Shown here: positions 1 to 9,600 of the stretch, piece by piece | How the letters are laid out: every line of letters begins with the position of its first letter | Position numbering within the stretch: position 1 is the stretch's first letter | Source: Myxococcales bacterium | GTDB taxonomy: Bacteria > Myxococcota_A > Bradymonadia > REDH01 | NCBI GenBank assembly: GCA_947496715.1 | Contig: CANMDT010000011.1 | Location: 1-46,998 of the forward strand | DNA: 46,998 nt | Reading direction: 5' to 3' | Translations under genes and position numbers: made by a program | Notes under the pieces: model-generated | The model's database searches: none | Seen by the model: only the letters and a program-made list of their open reading frames with translations | Told to the model about the DNA's origin: nothing

Positions 1-110
1 TTGAATCCTGCTCGATGGCTCTCGCCATCTGCGTTAGCTTCTCTTTTCTTTCAAACATCTTTGTCTACCCGCTCCAGCCTCCCGGCCTTCGCAGGTTGTC
101 TCTTTCATCC

Positions 111-124
111 AGTTTTCAAAGAAC
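111..124 (-). promoter_or_regulatory. boxA-like antitermination element in an rRNA leader
   Basis: Minus strand GTTCTTTGAAAACT, a motif typical of rRNA leaders and spacers, about 50 nt downstream of the 179-206 promoter. Confidence 0.5.
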
Positions 125-178
125 CTCGCTACCCCTCCTGCTGCCCTCTTTCGAGAGCCGCAACGGGTAGGGGGACCT

Positions 179-206
179 AGTGTAGCGGGGGAAACTGAAG
201 TGTCAA
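179..206 (-). promoter_or_regulatory. Strong sigma70-type promoter, probably an rRNA operon promoter
   Basis: Minus strand reads TTGACA (206-201), 16-nt spacer, TACACT (184-179), then a GC-rich discriminator AGGTCCCC. It lies upstream of a boxA-like element and points off the left edge. Confidence 0.6.
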
Positions 207-242
207 CTGTGTTGCCTTCGGTTCGTCAAACCCCCGTCTTTC

Positions 243-806
243 CTAGCTGAGAGGCCCCTTTTGACCCCCGTAGCCCGATGCCGCATGCAAAAATCTTTGA
301 TCCGACGCGATCCGGCGCACCACCTCGTACCCGCCGATCCCCACCGCAGTCGCCAGGTTCAGGCTGCGCACGCCACTGGTGGTCGGTATGCTCACCCCCT
401 GCCCTGCCCACCTCGCGATGAAGTCGGCCGGTAGACCCTTCGACTCACGCCCGAAGACCAGCACCGCCCCACGCTCCATCCCCGCCTCCCAGTAGCTCCG
501 CCTCGCCTGCTTGGTGAAGAGGTAGGTCCGCCCTTGAGGGAGCATCGGCTCCAGCGTCTCTAGGCTCTCGTGCACAGACAGTGTCACGCTCGGCCAGTAA
601 TCGAGCCCTGCCCGCTTGAGGTAGCGGTCTTCGAGCCCAAAGCCGATTGGTTGCACGATGTGCAACCATGCGTGCGTTGCCGCAGCCAGCCGTGCTACGC
701 TGCCTGTGTTCTGCGGGATTTCGGGCTCCACGAGCACAATGTGGAAGTTCACATCGGGGGCGGCACCCACCTCGAAATTTGGAAGGGTTTGTACGATGCT
801 CGACAT
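243..806 (-). CDS. trmL: tRNA (cytidine(34)-2'-O)-methyltransferase, SpoU/TrmH family
   Basis: NFHIVLVEPEIPQNTGSVARLAAATHAWLHIVQPIGF, LVFGRESKGLP and IPTTSGVRSLNLATAVGI are SPOUT TrmL motifs. Start placed at MSSIVQTL inside ORF 243..959. Confidence 0.9.
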   Translation of the reverse strand: MSSIVQTLPNFEVGAAPDVNFHIVLVEPEIPQNTGSVARLAAATHAWLHIVQPIGFGLEDRYLKRAGLDYWPSVTLSVHESLETLEPMLPQGRTYLFTKQARRSYWEAGMERGAVLVFGRESKGLPADFIARWAGQGVSIPTTSGVRSLNLATAVGIGGYEVVRRIASDQRFLHAASGYGGQKGPLS

Positions 807-2784
807 GTCTCTCCATGCGATATTGCGCGGCCAGTTCGTTGCCGTTCGTAGCAGGCTCCGCGGCGGCGAACAGCGGTTCGCTTCGGCCCTAGCATTGGCG
901 CCCTCACTGCTTGCTCCACAGGGCGCATCGGCACCGGCCACCGCTGTGGCCATTCCCATCGACTACCAGCCCCTCGACTGGTCGACTGTGGCGAGCCCCG
1001 GACGCTTCTTCGAGCGCCAGGCGCTGGGGTGGGATACCCACTCGCCCGTCGACGCTGTCAGAGAACTATGGCGCGCGTTGGAGAGCTTCGCTGGGATCCT
1101 CTTTGGCCACTCTCTGGCATCTGCTGCCATGGGGGCAACGCTCGTCGCGCTGCTGCTCCTGCTCTTCGCGACCCTCGCGCTCGTCGACCGACGGCTCGTT
1201 CGCACCGCCGGCTACGGACATGTCGCGCTCCCCTTCGCCGAACAGTTCGCAACGCTGGCCGTTCCCTGCGGGGTCGCGGTCACGCTGACGCTATCGCAGC
1301 ATCTCCTTGGTCCCTCCTCGCTGGCGCGCACCTTCGCCATGCTTGCCCTCCTGTTCGCCGGAGCGCGGTTGCTTCGGGTGCCCGTCTCGCTGCTCTCCTC
1401 GATTGATTGCGCAGCGGGTGTTGTCCCGCCGTCCTCTCGGCTTCGCCGACACCTGCTCTATCCTGGGCGTGTCATCCTCGGCCTTTCGGCACTCATCGTC
1501 ATCACGCAGGCGATCGCTGTTGCCCCTGCAGTCGTCGACCTCTTCACACTTGTTCGCAACGTAGCGTTGATGCTTGCAGTCCTCGCACTTCTGCCGGTCC
1601 GTGCAGAGCTCATGGCGCTCTTTCCTGCGACGGGCAACCCGCGATACGTTGCGGTTCGTGCCTTTGTCAGCCGTATGCTCGCCGTGTTGTTGGTGTCGTC
1701 GCTGGTACTGCTGCTGCTCTGGAATCTAGGCTTCCGCAGAGCCGCCGAGACACTGCTGCTGCGCAGCTATGCTGTGCTTGCCGTAGTTCTCGCGGGTGCA
1801 CTCGCCTCGCGCTGGCTTGGCGACAAGGAGGAAGGAAGAACCGGGCCGCGCCACCCCGTCCTCAAGGTGCTGGTGGGGCCGGTAGACTGGGTGCTCCGGC
1901 TGGTGGTCTACGGGGTGCTCGGATGGGCGCTGCTTGCCACACTCGGCCTCTGGTCACCGCTGACGGCGATCTTGGCGCAACCCTTCCTCTGGGTGGGCTC
2001 GGGCGGCATCTCGTTGCTCGGCCTTTCGAAGGGGGCCGCGGTACTGGTCATTGCGGCCTATGTCTCACGAACGGTGCGCGCTGCGATGGATCTCTGGTGG
2101 TTCGGTGCGCTCGACGTCCCCGCAGCGACGCAGGGCGCCGCAAGCACGGGCGCTCATTACCTCACGATGCTCATCGCCGGTGCGGGCGCGCTCACGCTGT
2201 CGGGGATCGACCTGCGGGGGCTCGCCGTCTTCGCTGGAGCGGCCGGCCTCGGTATCGGACTCGGTCTGCGCGAAGTGGCGGCGCAGACCATCAGCGGCAT
2301 GACGCTGCTCTTCGGCGGAACGCTTGGCCGAGGCGACAGCGTGACGCTGCCGAGCGGCGAGTTTGGACGGGTGATGGAGATTGGGCTTCGCCGAACGCTG
2401 TTCGAGACTCCGGACGGCAGGGAGATCTCGGTGCCGAGCAGCGACCTTGTGAATGGTCAGATTGTGGTTTGGACGCGCAAGTCACGCTTCGTTCGGGTGC
2501 GAACCGAGGTCACCCTGCCGGTAGGCAGCGACCTTGAGCGGACTCGAGCAGCATTGGAGGGCGCGGCCGCCGCAGTTCAGAGCCGCGAGACGACTCAGCC
2601 GACCAAGGTGTGGCTGCGTAGCGCCGGGCCGACCGGGCTGGTCTGGGAGGCAATGTCATGGGTGGACATCGCGGGCACGACGCCCGACGAGGCCTCCGCG
2701 ACGCTGCTTCGCGCCTGCCTGACGGCCCTCGCAGAGGCGAAGTTGGAGCTAGCGCGCCCCACCCTGTCGGTCACGCAGGGCTAA
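796..2784 (+). CDS. Mechanosensitive ion channel, MscS family, with extended multi-TM N-terminus
   Basis: ORF 658..2784. C-terminal GLGIGLGLREVAAQTISGMTLLFGGTLGRGDSVTLPSGEFGRVMEIGLRRTLFETPDGREISVPSSDLVNGQIVVW is an MscS pore and beta domain. Start at 796 or 805 is uncertain. Confidence 0.85.
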   Translation: MLDMSLHAILRGQFVAVRSRLRGGEQRFASALALAPSLLAPQGASAPATAVAIPIDYQPLDWSTVASPGRFFERQALGWDTHSPVDAVRELWRALESFAGILFGHSLASAAMGATLVALLLLLFATLALVDRRLVRTAGYGHVALPFAEQFATLAVPCGVAVTLTLSQHLLGPSSLARTFAMLALLFAGARLLRVPVSLLSSIDCAAGVVPPSSRLRRHLLYPGRVILGLSALIVITQAIAVAPAVVDLFTLVRNVALMLAVLALLPVRAELMALFPATGNPRYVAVRAFVSRMLAVLLVSSLVLLLLWNLGFRRAAETLLLRSYAVLAVVLAGALASRWLGDKEEGRTGPRHPVLKVLVGPVDWVLRLVVYGVLGWALLATLGLWSPLTAILAQPFLWVGSGGISLLGLSKGAAVLVIAAYVSRTVRAAMDLWWFGALDVPAATQGAASTGAHYLTMLIAGAGALTLSGIDLRGLAVFAGAAGLGIGLGLREVAAQTISGMTLLFGGTLGRGDSVTLPSGEFGRVMEIGLRRTLFETPDGREISVPSSDLVNGQIVVWTRKSRFVRVRTEVTLPVGSDLERTRAALEGAAAAVQSRETTQPTKVWLRSAGPTGLVWEAMSWVDIAGTTPDEASATLLRACLTALAEAKLELARPTLSVTQG

Positions 2785-2809
2785 GGACTTTGGGGTACTA
2801 GCAAGGCGC

Positions 2810-4018
2810 CTACTTGCCGCGGAAGATGATCTCGACGCGGTTGTTCTTTTCGCGATCCGCAGCCTGCTGGCCCTGATACCGGGGCTTTGACTCGCCGAAG
2901 GCCTGGATAGTGAGGCGGCCGGTCGAAATTGCGCGCTGCAGGAAGTAGTCCTGTACCGAGCTGGCGCGGGCCTGACTCAGTGACTGATTGGATGAATCAG
3001 TGCCGCGGTCGTCGGTGTGGCCCTCGATGACGATGGAGTGGTTCTTGAACTGCTTGGCGATCTCGATGACCTTGTCGAGGAGGGTGCGCCCGCTGTTGGA
3101 GATGCCGGAAGAGCGGCCATCGAAGATGCCCGACGTGACGACGACGATGCCGCGGGCGTCGATGAAGGCGTTGCGCACGCCGAACTCCTTCTGAGCGCGC
3201 TCGTAGATGGCCTGCGATTCGGTGTTCCGGAGGAGTTTGTCTTGCTCCTCGGTCCACTGGGCGCGGGAGACATCACTTGCGTTTTTGAAGGCCTCCTGAG
3301 CCTGCAGCGCCATCTGATAGGCGTCGTCAAACTTCTCGTCGTTGTAGAGGGTTTCGGCCCGCGCGAGGAGGTTCTGTGCCTCGTTGAACTTGGGGCCGGC
3401 AAAGTCAGGAGCTTTGAGGCCTTCGGCCTCTGTCTTCTTGATGCGCGCCTCTTGGAGCGCGTAGATGGAGCGCGACTCGCTCTTGGCCCTCTCTTCGAAG
3501 GAATCCAGCGAGCGGCGGAGCTCCTCGTTGCGCTTGAACAGGGTCTGGATGGTCTCGAGCAGGGTTACCAGTTCCTGCTCGCCCTGGAGCCTCTTCTGGT
3601 AGTCATTCCGGCGGGAGAGCTGCTCCTGGTAGCGCTGGTTGGCCTGATTAAGGCGCACTCGAGCGTCTGCGGAGCGGGCGTAGTTTTCGGCTGCTCGGTA
3701 GTACATGAGCGCGATCTTAGCGCGGGCATCTGTGTTGGCCGGGTCTCGCTCATCGAACGACTCCAGCGAGAGTTCGTAGTAGGCGTCGCTGAGCTTCACG
3801 AGCTCGTTGGCCGACTGGCGCAGGCGCTTGAGGTTCGGTTCGGGCTCGTCGGCGGCTGGCTTCCGAATCTCTGCGGAGTACTCGCGGGCGCGCAGGGTCT
3901 CGAGTTCGGCAAGGTCCCCCGTCTTCGGTCGAGGGCCGCCGCAGGCGACGATGGCCAACGAGAAAGCGAGCGGGAGTGCGATGCGGGAGAGGCTGTTGCG
4001 GTGTGTCATGTGGTTCAT
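2810..4018 (-). CDS. OmpA-family outer membrane lipoprotein with long helical/TPR-like N-terminal region
   Basis: Lipobox-like LAIVACGG; C-terminal VIEGHTDDRGTDSSNQSLSQARASSVQDYFL...NNRVEIIF is a peptidoglycan-binding OmpA domain. Confidence 0.88.
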   Translation of the reverse strand: MNHMTHRNSLSRIALPLAFSLAIVACGGPRPKTGDLAELETLRAREYSAEIRKPAADEPEPNLKRLRQSANELVKLSDAYYELSLESFDERDPANTDARAKIALMYYRAAENYARSADARVRLNQANQRYQEQLSRRNDYQKRLQGEQELVTLLETIQTLFKRNEELRRSLDSFEERAKSESRSIYALQEARIKKTEAEGLKAPDFAGPKFNEAQNLLARAETLYNDEKFDDAYQMALQAQEAFKNASDVSRAQWTEEQDKLLRNTESQAIYERAQKEFGVRNAFIDARGIVVVTSGIFDGRSSGISNSGRTLLDKVIEIAKQFKNHSIVIEGHTDDRGTDSSNQSLSQARASSVQDYFLQRAISTGRLTIQAFGESKPRYQGQQAADREKNNRVEIIFRGK

Positions 4019-4019
4019 C

Positions 4020-4502
4020 TTACTTCCCCGTCTTGGGAGCCGGTGTATCCTTCTCGAGCGCGTCGACGATGGCCGAAACTTGGCTCTGCAGGTCGGTTCG
4101 ACGCGAGGAGGTGGTCTCGAGCTCGAGCTGGAGTTCGTCCGCTTGGGTCTGGATGGTCACATTGTCCGCCTCGCGCTTGTCGGCCAGATGGTCAATCTCG
4201 CCGCGGTCGAGCAGCGACTTGACCAACTTGAGCGTGGCTTCGAGGGTCAGGAGTGTCGTCTCCGCCTTGCCGTACATCTCGGAGGCAAGGCTCGTCTGGA
4301 TGTCGGTGATTGCGAGGCGAGCGATGGCGATGTCTTGGCTGGCATCGTCACGAAGCTCGTGGGTCTCGAGTTCGGCAAGGAGGCCGCTGGCCGCCTCCAT
4401 GCGGGAGGCAACTTCTTCCGGCGAGAGAGCGTGCGCCACGCTCGCTGTGAGCATGAGAGCGATAAGGGCGAGAGATGCAATGTGGTTCTTCACGATTGGC
4501 AA
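4020..4502 (-). CDS. Secreted coiled-coil protein of unknown function
   Basis: Signal-peptide-like N-terminus (IASLALIALMLTASVAHA); one nucleotide separates it from the downstream OmpA-like gene. Confidence 0.65.
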   Translation of the reverse strand: MPIVKNHIASLALIALMLTASVAHALSPEEVASRMEAASGLLAELETHELRDDASQDIAIARLAITDIQTSLASEMYGKAETTLLTLEATLKLVKSLLDRGEIDHLADKREADNVTIQTQADELQLELETTSSRRTDLQSQVSAIVDALEKDTPAPKTGK

Positions 4503-4538
4503 CCTGTGTGAGTGTAGCGGGAGATGCGTTGAGGAAGT

Positions 4539-5039
4539 TCAGAGTTTCCAGCTGACGGGCGCCGACGGCGTTCGGCACTCACGTTCGCTGCAGATGCTGA
4601 GGCGGAGAGTGGCATCGACAATGCCGGAACCTTCCGAGGGCACGACGACCTCGTAACGGGCGCGATCTGCGCCGAGCTCCTTTGCCTCGGACTTCACGAA
4701 CTTCTTGCCGGCGAGGAAAGGCGAGGTGGCAGCAATCGTGAGGGCCCAGGGGAACTCCTGGTTGATGTGGAAGCCGGGCTCGGGGGTGACCTCTGCGACG
4801 AGATGGCGGCCATCGGGGCCTGCTTCGACGCGGGCGACCAGCTTGAAGCCGGTGTCAGCCTGCGCGGGTGCAGCAGCGGGAGCCGGGGCGGGCACCAGAG
4901 CCGGCGCTGCGGCAGGAGCGACAGCTTGTGGCTGAGGGGTCGCTACCGCCGGCTCGAGGTTGGTTGCACTCGACGAGCCGCATGCTGCGAACGTCAGTAT
5001 GAGGATTCCGGAGAGGTATACGCGGGGTCGGGTTGGCAT
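4539..5039 (-). CDS. Hypothetical lipoprotein with Ala/Pro-rich linker
   Basis: Lipobox LTFAACGS, PAAAPALVPAPAPAAAPA linker, globular C-terminus. Same strand and context as the two downstream genes. Confidence 0.65.
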   Translation of the reverse strand: MPTRPRVYLSGILILTFAACGSSSATNLEPAVATPQPQAVAPAAAPALVPAPAPAAAPAQADTGFKLVARVEAGPDGRHLVAEVTPEPGFHINQEFPWALTIAATSPFLAGKKFVKSEAKELGADRARYEVVVPSEGSGIVDATLRLSICSERECRTPSAPVSWKL

Positions 5040-5207
5040 GATTCCTCGGTCGTGCAGATGTTTGTAATGGATCTTTTCCTACCACCGCAGGCGTCTCAGT
5101 CAAAGAGCGACGCGCGATCGTATCTTCGGGTCAGAGGAGGGCCGCGGGAAGTTTGTCGTCTACAGCGGGAGTTGGTACCACGCTGTCCTAACCTTTTGGA
5201 GCAAGCG

Positions 5208-5399
5208 ATGGTGGTTGCAGAAACAACAGCCCTGCAACGCAGGATTCGCACCGCGGGATTCCTCTTTCTTCTGGTGCTGATCGCGGTGTCTGTCACCTCG
5301 AGCTTCGTCGGCGTGCTGCGGGGGCTGGAGGCGAAGGAGGCGCGCGACCCGCTGCCTGCGATCTGCCCTCCTGCGCCGAGCGAGGCCAGCCATGGATGA
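5208..5399 (+). CDS. Small single-TM protein
   Basis: MVVAETTALQRRIRTAGFLFLLVLIAVSVTSSFVGVL... lies inside the longer ORF 4767..5399 and overlaps the next start (5392) by 8 nt. Confidence 0.55.
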   Translation: MVVAETTALQRRIRTAGFLFLLVLIAVSVTSSFVGVLRGLEAKEARDPLPAICPPAPSEASHG

Positions 5400-6285
5400 G
5401 CAGCAGTCTGCAGAGGAGACCCTTCACGAGATGAGGCGCGAGCTGATCGAGACGCGCAACCTCTCCATCAAGGCCGACCATGCGCTGCGGGGTCTGACGA
5501 CCGAGATGAAGCAGCTCGGCCGGCGCCTAGAGGCCGGCGAACGGCGGACGGCGCTCAATTCCATCGCCTCGTATGTGCTGTTTGCCGCGCTGAGTTTTGC
5601 CGGCATGTTCCTCTTCTTCCGAGCAGCCATCGAGCGCAACGAGGTAGACCATCGGTTGGTGGAGGAGAAGCAGGATCAGAACCAGCGGAAGCTCGCCGAC
5701 CTAGAGGCGGAGATCGAGCGCAGGCGTCAGTCAGAGCGCGAGAGCTATGCCTTCCTCGAGTTGCTCCAATCGGGCAGGCGCGATGAGGTGGTGGAGCGGT
5801 TTGCCGCCATTCAGGGCCGGCTGACGGACCGGGCGACGCTGGAACTGTTCCGGCGCGAAGTGGACCGCACACGGCAGGAGGTCGCCCAAGAGGCCTACCG
5901 AGAGGGCATCAAGGCGGCGAAGGCGGAGAGCTGGGAGCGTGCCCGCGACGCCCTGTTGCGGTCACTCACCCATGTTGAGCAGGCCACCTATACGCCGAAC
6001 CTCCGGTTTCAACTGGCGGAGTCTCTCTACCATCTCCGCGACTGGTCGGCCGCAGAGCCGCACTATGCGGCGGTCATCGAGTCGAACACACTGTCTCGCA
6101 ACGACACGATCCTCGCGACCTATCACCGCGCGGAGTGCCTGGAGCGGTCCGGTCGCGCCGGCGAGAGCGCCGTGGTCTATCGGGGATTTGCCCAGCGCTA
6201 CGACTACCATCCGTGGGCGCAGAGTGCTCTGCAGAAGGCCGCGAGCCTAGAGCGTCGCTCTGGCGGTTCGGACGAAAAGAGGTAG
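5392..6285 (+). CDS. Membrane-anchored TPR/coiled-coil protein
   Basis: One TM segment (YVLFAALSFAGMFLFF), a coiled coil and TPR-like repeats (LRFQLAESLYHLRDWSAAEPHYAAVIE). Confidence 0.75.
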   Translation: MDEQQSAEETLHEMRRELIETRNLSIKADHALRGLTTEMKQLGRRLEAGERRTALNSIASYVLFAALSFAGMFLFFRAAIERNEVDHRLVEEKQDQNQRKLADLEAEIERRRQSERESYAFLELLQSGRRDEVVERFAAIQGRLTDRATLELFRREVDRTRQEVAQEAYREGIKAAKAESWERARDALLRSLTHVEQATYTPNLRFQLAESLYHLRDWSAAEPHYAAVIESNTLSRNDTILATYHRAECLERSGRAGESAVVYRGFAQRYDYHPWAQSALQKAASLERRSGGSDEKR

Positions 6286-6449
6286 CTAGCGATCACGCCT
6301 CACTGCGGCAGCCGACGGAGCCGCAGATGTCATTGCATCGACGATGGGGAGCAGGGGCAACCAGCCTCAGGCGAGCAACCTTGCCCTACTACAGCAGGGC
6401 TTTGGGAAGCCGCGAGAGAAGCCGTAACGGCCGCGGCGCAGGCGCAGGC

Positions 6450-7898
6450 CTAGGGAGCCGCGGGGACGGGGTAGTTGGCGCGGTAGACAGCGCCAGGGGC
6501 CGGGATCACGAGGGGCTTGTCGGCCTCGGAAACGGAGGCGGGCGTGATGAACCGGAAGCCGATGCTATTGGGGCAGCTGGTAGCGTCGTAGTCGACGACA
6601 TACTGGGCCGTTGCTGAAATGGCCGCATCGCCGGAGCCGATCGACTCAGACTCCCCTGCACTGCCGGCGGAGACGAGAGCCGTGAAACTTGGCTGCTCGG
6701 GGTTCTTGAGCGCGACCGCCACTTCAAAGCCGGAGCAGACCTTCGGCGGGATGGTGTCGTCACCGGGGTTGACGCAGGCCTCGCCAGCCGGGCAGTCAGC
6801 GTCGCTCTGGCAGGTGAGGGGCGGGTCCTGAAGGCAGCGCAGGTTCAGGTTACGACCGATGACATCGCCGATCTGGGTGAGAGCCGATGCATACTCACCG
6901 GCGCAGATGTTCTGCTCGAGGCCGCGCGCACCAAAGTAGTCGATGAGTTCGCGGTAACGCTTGCCGTCGTAGCCCGTTGACAGAAAGGTCTCTGCCGATG
7001 CGCCGCTTCCGTCTGTCGTCTCGCGGGTGCAGGCTAGGGGGTGATCGCGACCGTTCTCCGGCAGGGGGCCAGCGTCGGGACCTATGATTCCGGCGAAGAA
7101 GATGCGGCTCAACACCTCCGCGCGCTCGTCGGGCACCGAGGTGTCCTGACCCGGGCGGGTTTTGGCGCGGATGAGCGCGTCGAGGTAAAGTTCGACCCCA
7201 GGCAGCGTTCGGCTGGCGGCATAGCAGGCGCTGTCTCCTCCGGAGGTCGCGGCGCCATTTTGGGAACAGTCGTCTTCGTCGGAGAGAACGATCACGACGA
7301 GGTAGGCGTCGGGACGAAGAAAGCCCTGGTTCGGCCCAGCGAGGTTTTCGGGGCTCAGCGCAAGTCGCACAGCATCGAGGCCCATTTCGATGGGCTCGCC
7401 GCAATCGCCTGTCTGGCCGAGGCATCGGAAGTCTGCGGCAAGCCGCGGGGCGTCAATGGCGCTACCCGGGTCGCTCGGATCGACCTTGTAGTCGGAGGTC
7501 CGAAGGACGGGGTCCCGCTGGCCACAAGAGACAAGGTCGTCGGGCGCGCTAAAGCAACCCTTGGCGATAACATCTCCGGGTCCGCGACGGAAGGTACCGC
7601 CTTCGCTGATGTCGGTGGAGACCGCCGCAAGATGGACATCGGCGCCGAGTAGGCTGAGCGCATCGACGAACGAGGCGAACTCGCGACCAAGCTGGGCCTG
7701 CTCGTCGAGCATCGAACTCGAATTATCGACGACCCAGAGCACATCGACACGGTTGGTGCCGAGCGGCAGGCTCTGCTCGATGTGCCAGCGATCGAATGCC
7801 TCGGAGAGCGGCGTTACCGGGTGCTCCGCGCAGGAAAAACAGCAAACTCCTGCGAGGCCGGCGAGGCTCAACGCTCGGTACCAAGTTGGCTTTGTCAT
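6450..7898 (-). CDS. VWA-domain lipoprotein
   Basis: N-terminal lipobox-like GVCCFSC; VDVLWVVDNSSSM is a MIDAS DxSxS motif; Cys-rich C-terminal CQSDADCPAGEACV. Confidence 0.75.
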   Translation of the reverse strand: MTKPTWYRALSLAGLAGVCCFSCAEHPVTPLSEAFDRWHIEQSLPLGTNRVDVLWVVDNSSSMLDEQAQLGREFASFVDALSLLGADVHLAAVSTDISEGGTFRRGPGDVIAKGCFSAPDDLVSCGQRDPVLRTSDYKVDPSDPGSAIDAPRLAADFRCLGQTGDCGEPIEMGLDAVRLALSPENLAGPNQGFLRPDAYLVVIVLSDEDDCSQNGAATSGGDSACYAASRTLPGVELYLDALIRAKTRPGQDTSVPDERAEVLSRIFFAGIIGPDAGPLPENGRDHPLACTRETTDGSGASAETFLSTGYDGKRYRELIDYFGARGLEQNICAGEYASALTQIGDVIGRNLNLRCLQDPPLTCQSDADCPAGEACVNPGDDTIPPKVCSGFEVAVALKNPEQPSFTALVSAGSAGESESIGSGDAAISATAQYVVDYDATSCPNSIGFRFITPASVSEADKPLVIPAPGAVYRANYPVPAAP

Positions 7899-7994
7899 TC
7901 AATCACTCCCTGCTCACATTTCAGCCGTCGCGTCACTCTTGCCGATCCCGTCTGAACTTTCAAGCAACCCGATGCTGGTGAAGCGCAGGCCCTG

Positions 7995-9599
7995 TCAGGA
8001 GACAACCCAGACGAGCGCGGCGAGCGCACCGAGCGCGAGCAGCGCTGCGAGCAGCAGAAGCGGGACGGTCAAACGGGACCGGCTGAGCCGTGGGACGGAC
8101 GCGATGCCATCGGCCGTATCGAGCGAGACGATACGGGAGGTGCGGTCATCGGCGAGGAGTCCGGCGATAGAACGTGGGAGCCAAATGAGCATGAGACCGA
8201 CAACGGCAGCAGTCAGCGCGGACCGAAAGCGGGTTCTCCAGAGCTGTTTGTGTGCAGCGACAGCTGCGAGGTCGCGCTCTCGCGAGTCTGTAAGCAGTGG
8301 CCGCTGCTCGAACCGGCGCGGTAGCCAAGCAAGCATCCAGCGGAGTCCTGCGCGCAGGGTCGCATCGTCGGCTGTGGCCAGAAGGTCCCGCGTGGGCGCC
8401 CGAAGTTGATCGGCGAGTTGGCCTCCAGCAGAGAGCTGCATCGCACCAAAGAGCGCAAGCGCGCCCGCACGCAACTGAGCTGTATCTTCGACCGGGAGCA
8501 GCCAGGTCGAGGCGTGCTGCGGGTGGAGGAGGTAGGGTTGGTTCGATGCTTGGAAGAGGCAGAGTTGCCCCGCCACGCTGCGGGGTAGATTCACCTCGAT
8601 CTGGCCAACTCCGTTGGAGAGTTGCGAGACCGTAGTCGCGGTCCAACGACCGCCGCAGAAGAGGTCGCCCTGCCAGGTGGCCTGGTTTCGAAGTTCGGCA
8701 GTTGCAATCTGCAGCGGAGCGGGCAGCGGTGCAGTGGCGGGCAGCCAAAAGGCGACCATCCCGTCACGCAGCAGCGGCAACTGCAACGGGGCGGTGACCT
8801 CTGCACCACCGCAGCGCCATCGCAGCAGGTAGGCGGTCTCGCTGTCGAGGACGACCGATAGCTCGGCGAGGCCGAAGTTTGAGGTAGGGGCAGCCGCGCG
8901 AGGAGCGGGAGCTGCTCCGAGCCGGGTGCCGAGCAGCTCCATCGCTACCGAGCTTCTTGGTAGGCCAGCTGCGTCGGTGAGGCGGACGAGCAGTATCGTC
9001 GCCATCAGCTGTTGGGCCACACCGCCGATGGGGACGATGCTGACCAGGTCTGTGCAGCCGGGTGCCGCCGACCCGACAACGGGGGCGGCGGCCTCATCAC
9101 GCGGCTGAGTAGCAGTCCGGATCAGGCGGCCAAGGCCATCCATCGCCACCGACGCCATCGCCTGTGGCGCGTCGTCTGAGGGCTCGATTACGAAGGGCAG
9201 TGGCGGCGCATCGAGCATCAGCGCGGACGCCTCCGCCCTACCCTGCAGAGGCCCCACGTGCTCACCCACCGGCAGGCCGAAGACCATGCTCTCCTTCGAG
9301 GCGAAACCGGCCGTCAGCGGGCTGCCGCTGACGGCCAGTCGGACTGTCGCCGGCGCAGCGACACGGCCGCTCTCGAGCGTCCGCACAGCAACGGCCAGCG
9401 GTGCTGTGGCATCAGGCCAAGGCGCGGACTCACCAAAGACGACGATGGACTTGAAGACCTTTACGCCAGACATCCGAAGCAGCCCGAGGAAGGCGACACC
9501 TCCGACGAGCGCGAGCAGCACCGAGGCAACGACGGCTGCGCGAAGGCGGGTGCGGAGCGGAAAGGCCGCTGCCTCGTCGGCGTCGGGCCGGTTGGCCAT
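7995..9599 (-). CDS. Hypothetical membrane-anchored protein with Ig/macroglobulin-like extracytoplasmic region and C-terminal TM segments
   Basis: ORF 7995..9635, start placed at MANRPDADE. TM near the N-terminus and two near the C-terminus. Domain call is weak. Confidence 0.6.
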   Translation of the reverse strand: MANRPDADEAAAFPLRTRLRAAVVASVLLALVGGVAFLGLLRMSGVKVFKSIVVFGESAPWPDATAPLAVAVRTLESGRVAAPATVRLAVSGSPLTAGFASKESMVFGLPVGEHVGPLQGRAEASALMLDAPPLPFVIEPSDDAPQAMASVAMDGLGRLIRTATQPRDEAAAPVVGSAAPGCTDLVSIVPIGGVAQQLMATILLVRLTDAAGLPRSSVAMELLGTRLGAAPAPRAAAPTSNFGLAELSVVLDSETAYLLRWRCGGAEVTAPLQLPLLRDGMVAFWLPATAPLPAPLQIATAELRNQATWQGDLFCGGRWTATTVSQLSNGVGQIEVNLPRSVAGQLCLFQASNQPYLLHPQHASTWLLPVEDTAQLRAGALALFGAMQLSAGGQLADQLRAPTRDLLATADDATLRAGLRWMLAWLPRRFEQRPLLTDSRERDLAAVAAHKQLWRTRFRSALTAAVVGLMLIWLPRSIAGLLADDRTSRIVSLDTADGIASVPRLSRSRLTVPLLLLAALLALGALAALVWVVS

Positions 9600-9600
9600 C

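Noticed and set aside
1407-2537. 376-aa plus-strand ORF
   Set aside because: Arg/Ala/Pro-rich frame-shifted shadow of the MscS gene; GC-rich genomes give long spurious frames.
3017-4222. 401-aa plus-strand ORF opposite the OmpA-like gene
   Set aside because: Antisense shadow; the minus strand has clear OmpA motifs.
6303-6326. CTGCGGC-N10-GCCGCAG hairpin between convergent genes as a terminator
   Set aside because: Good stem but no T-run on either side; not enough to call.
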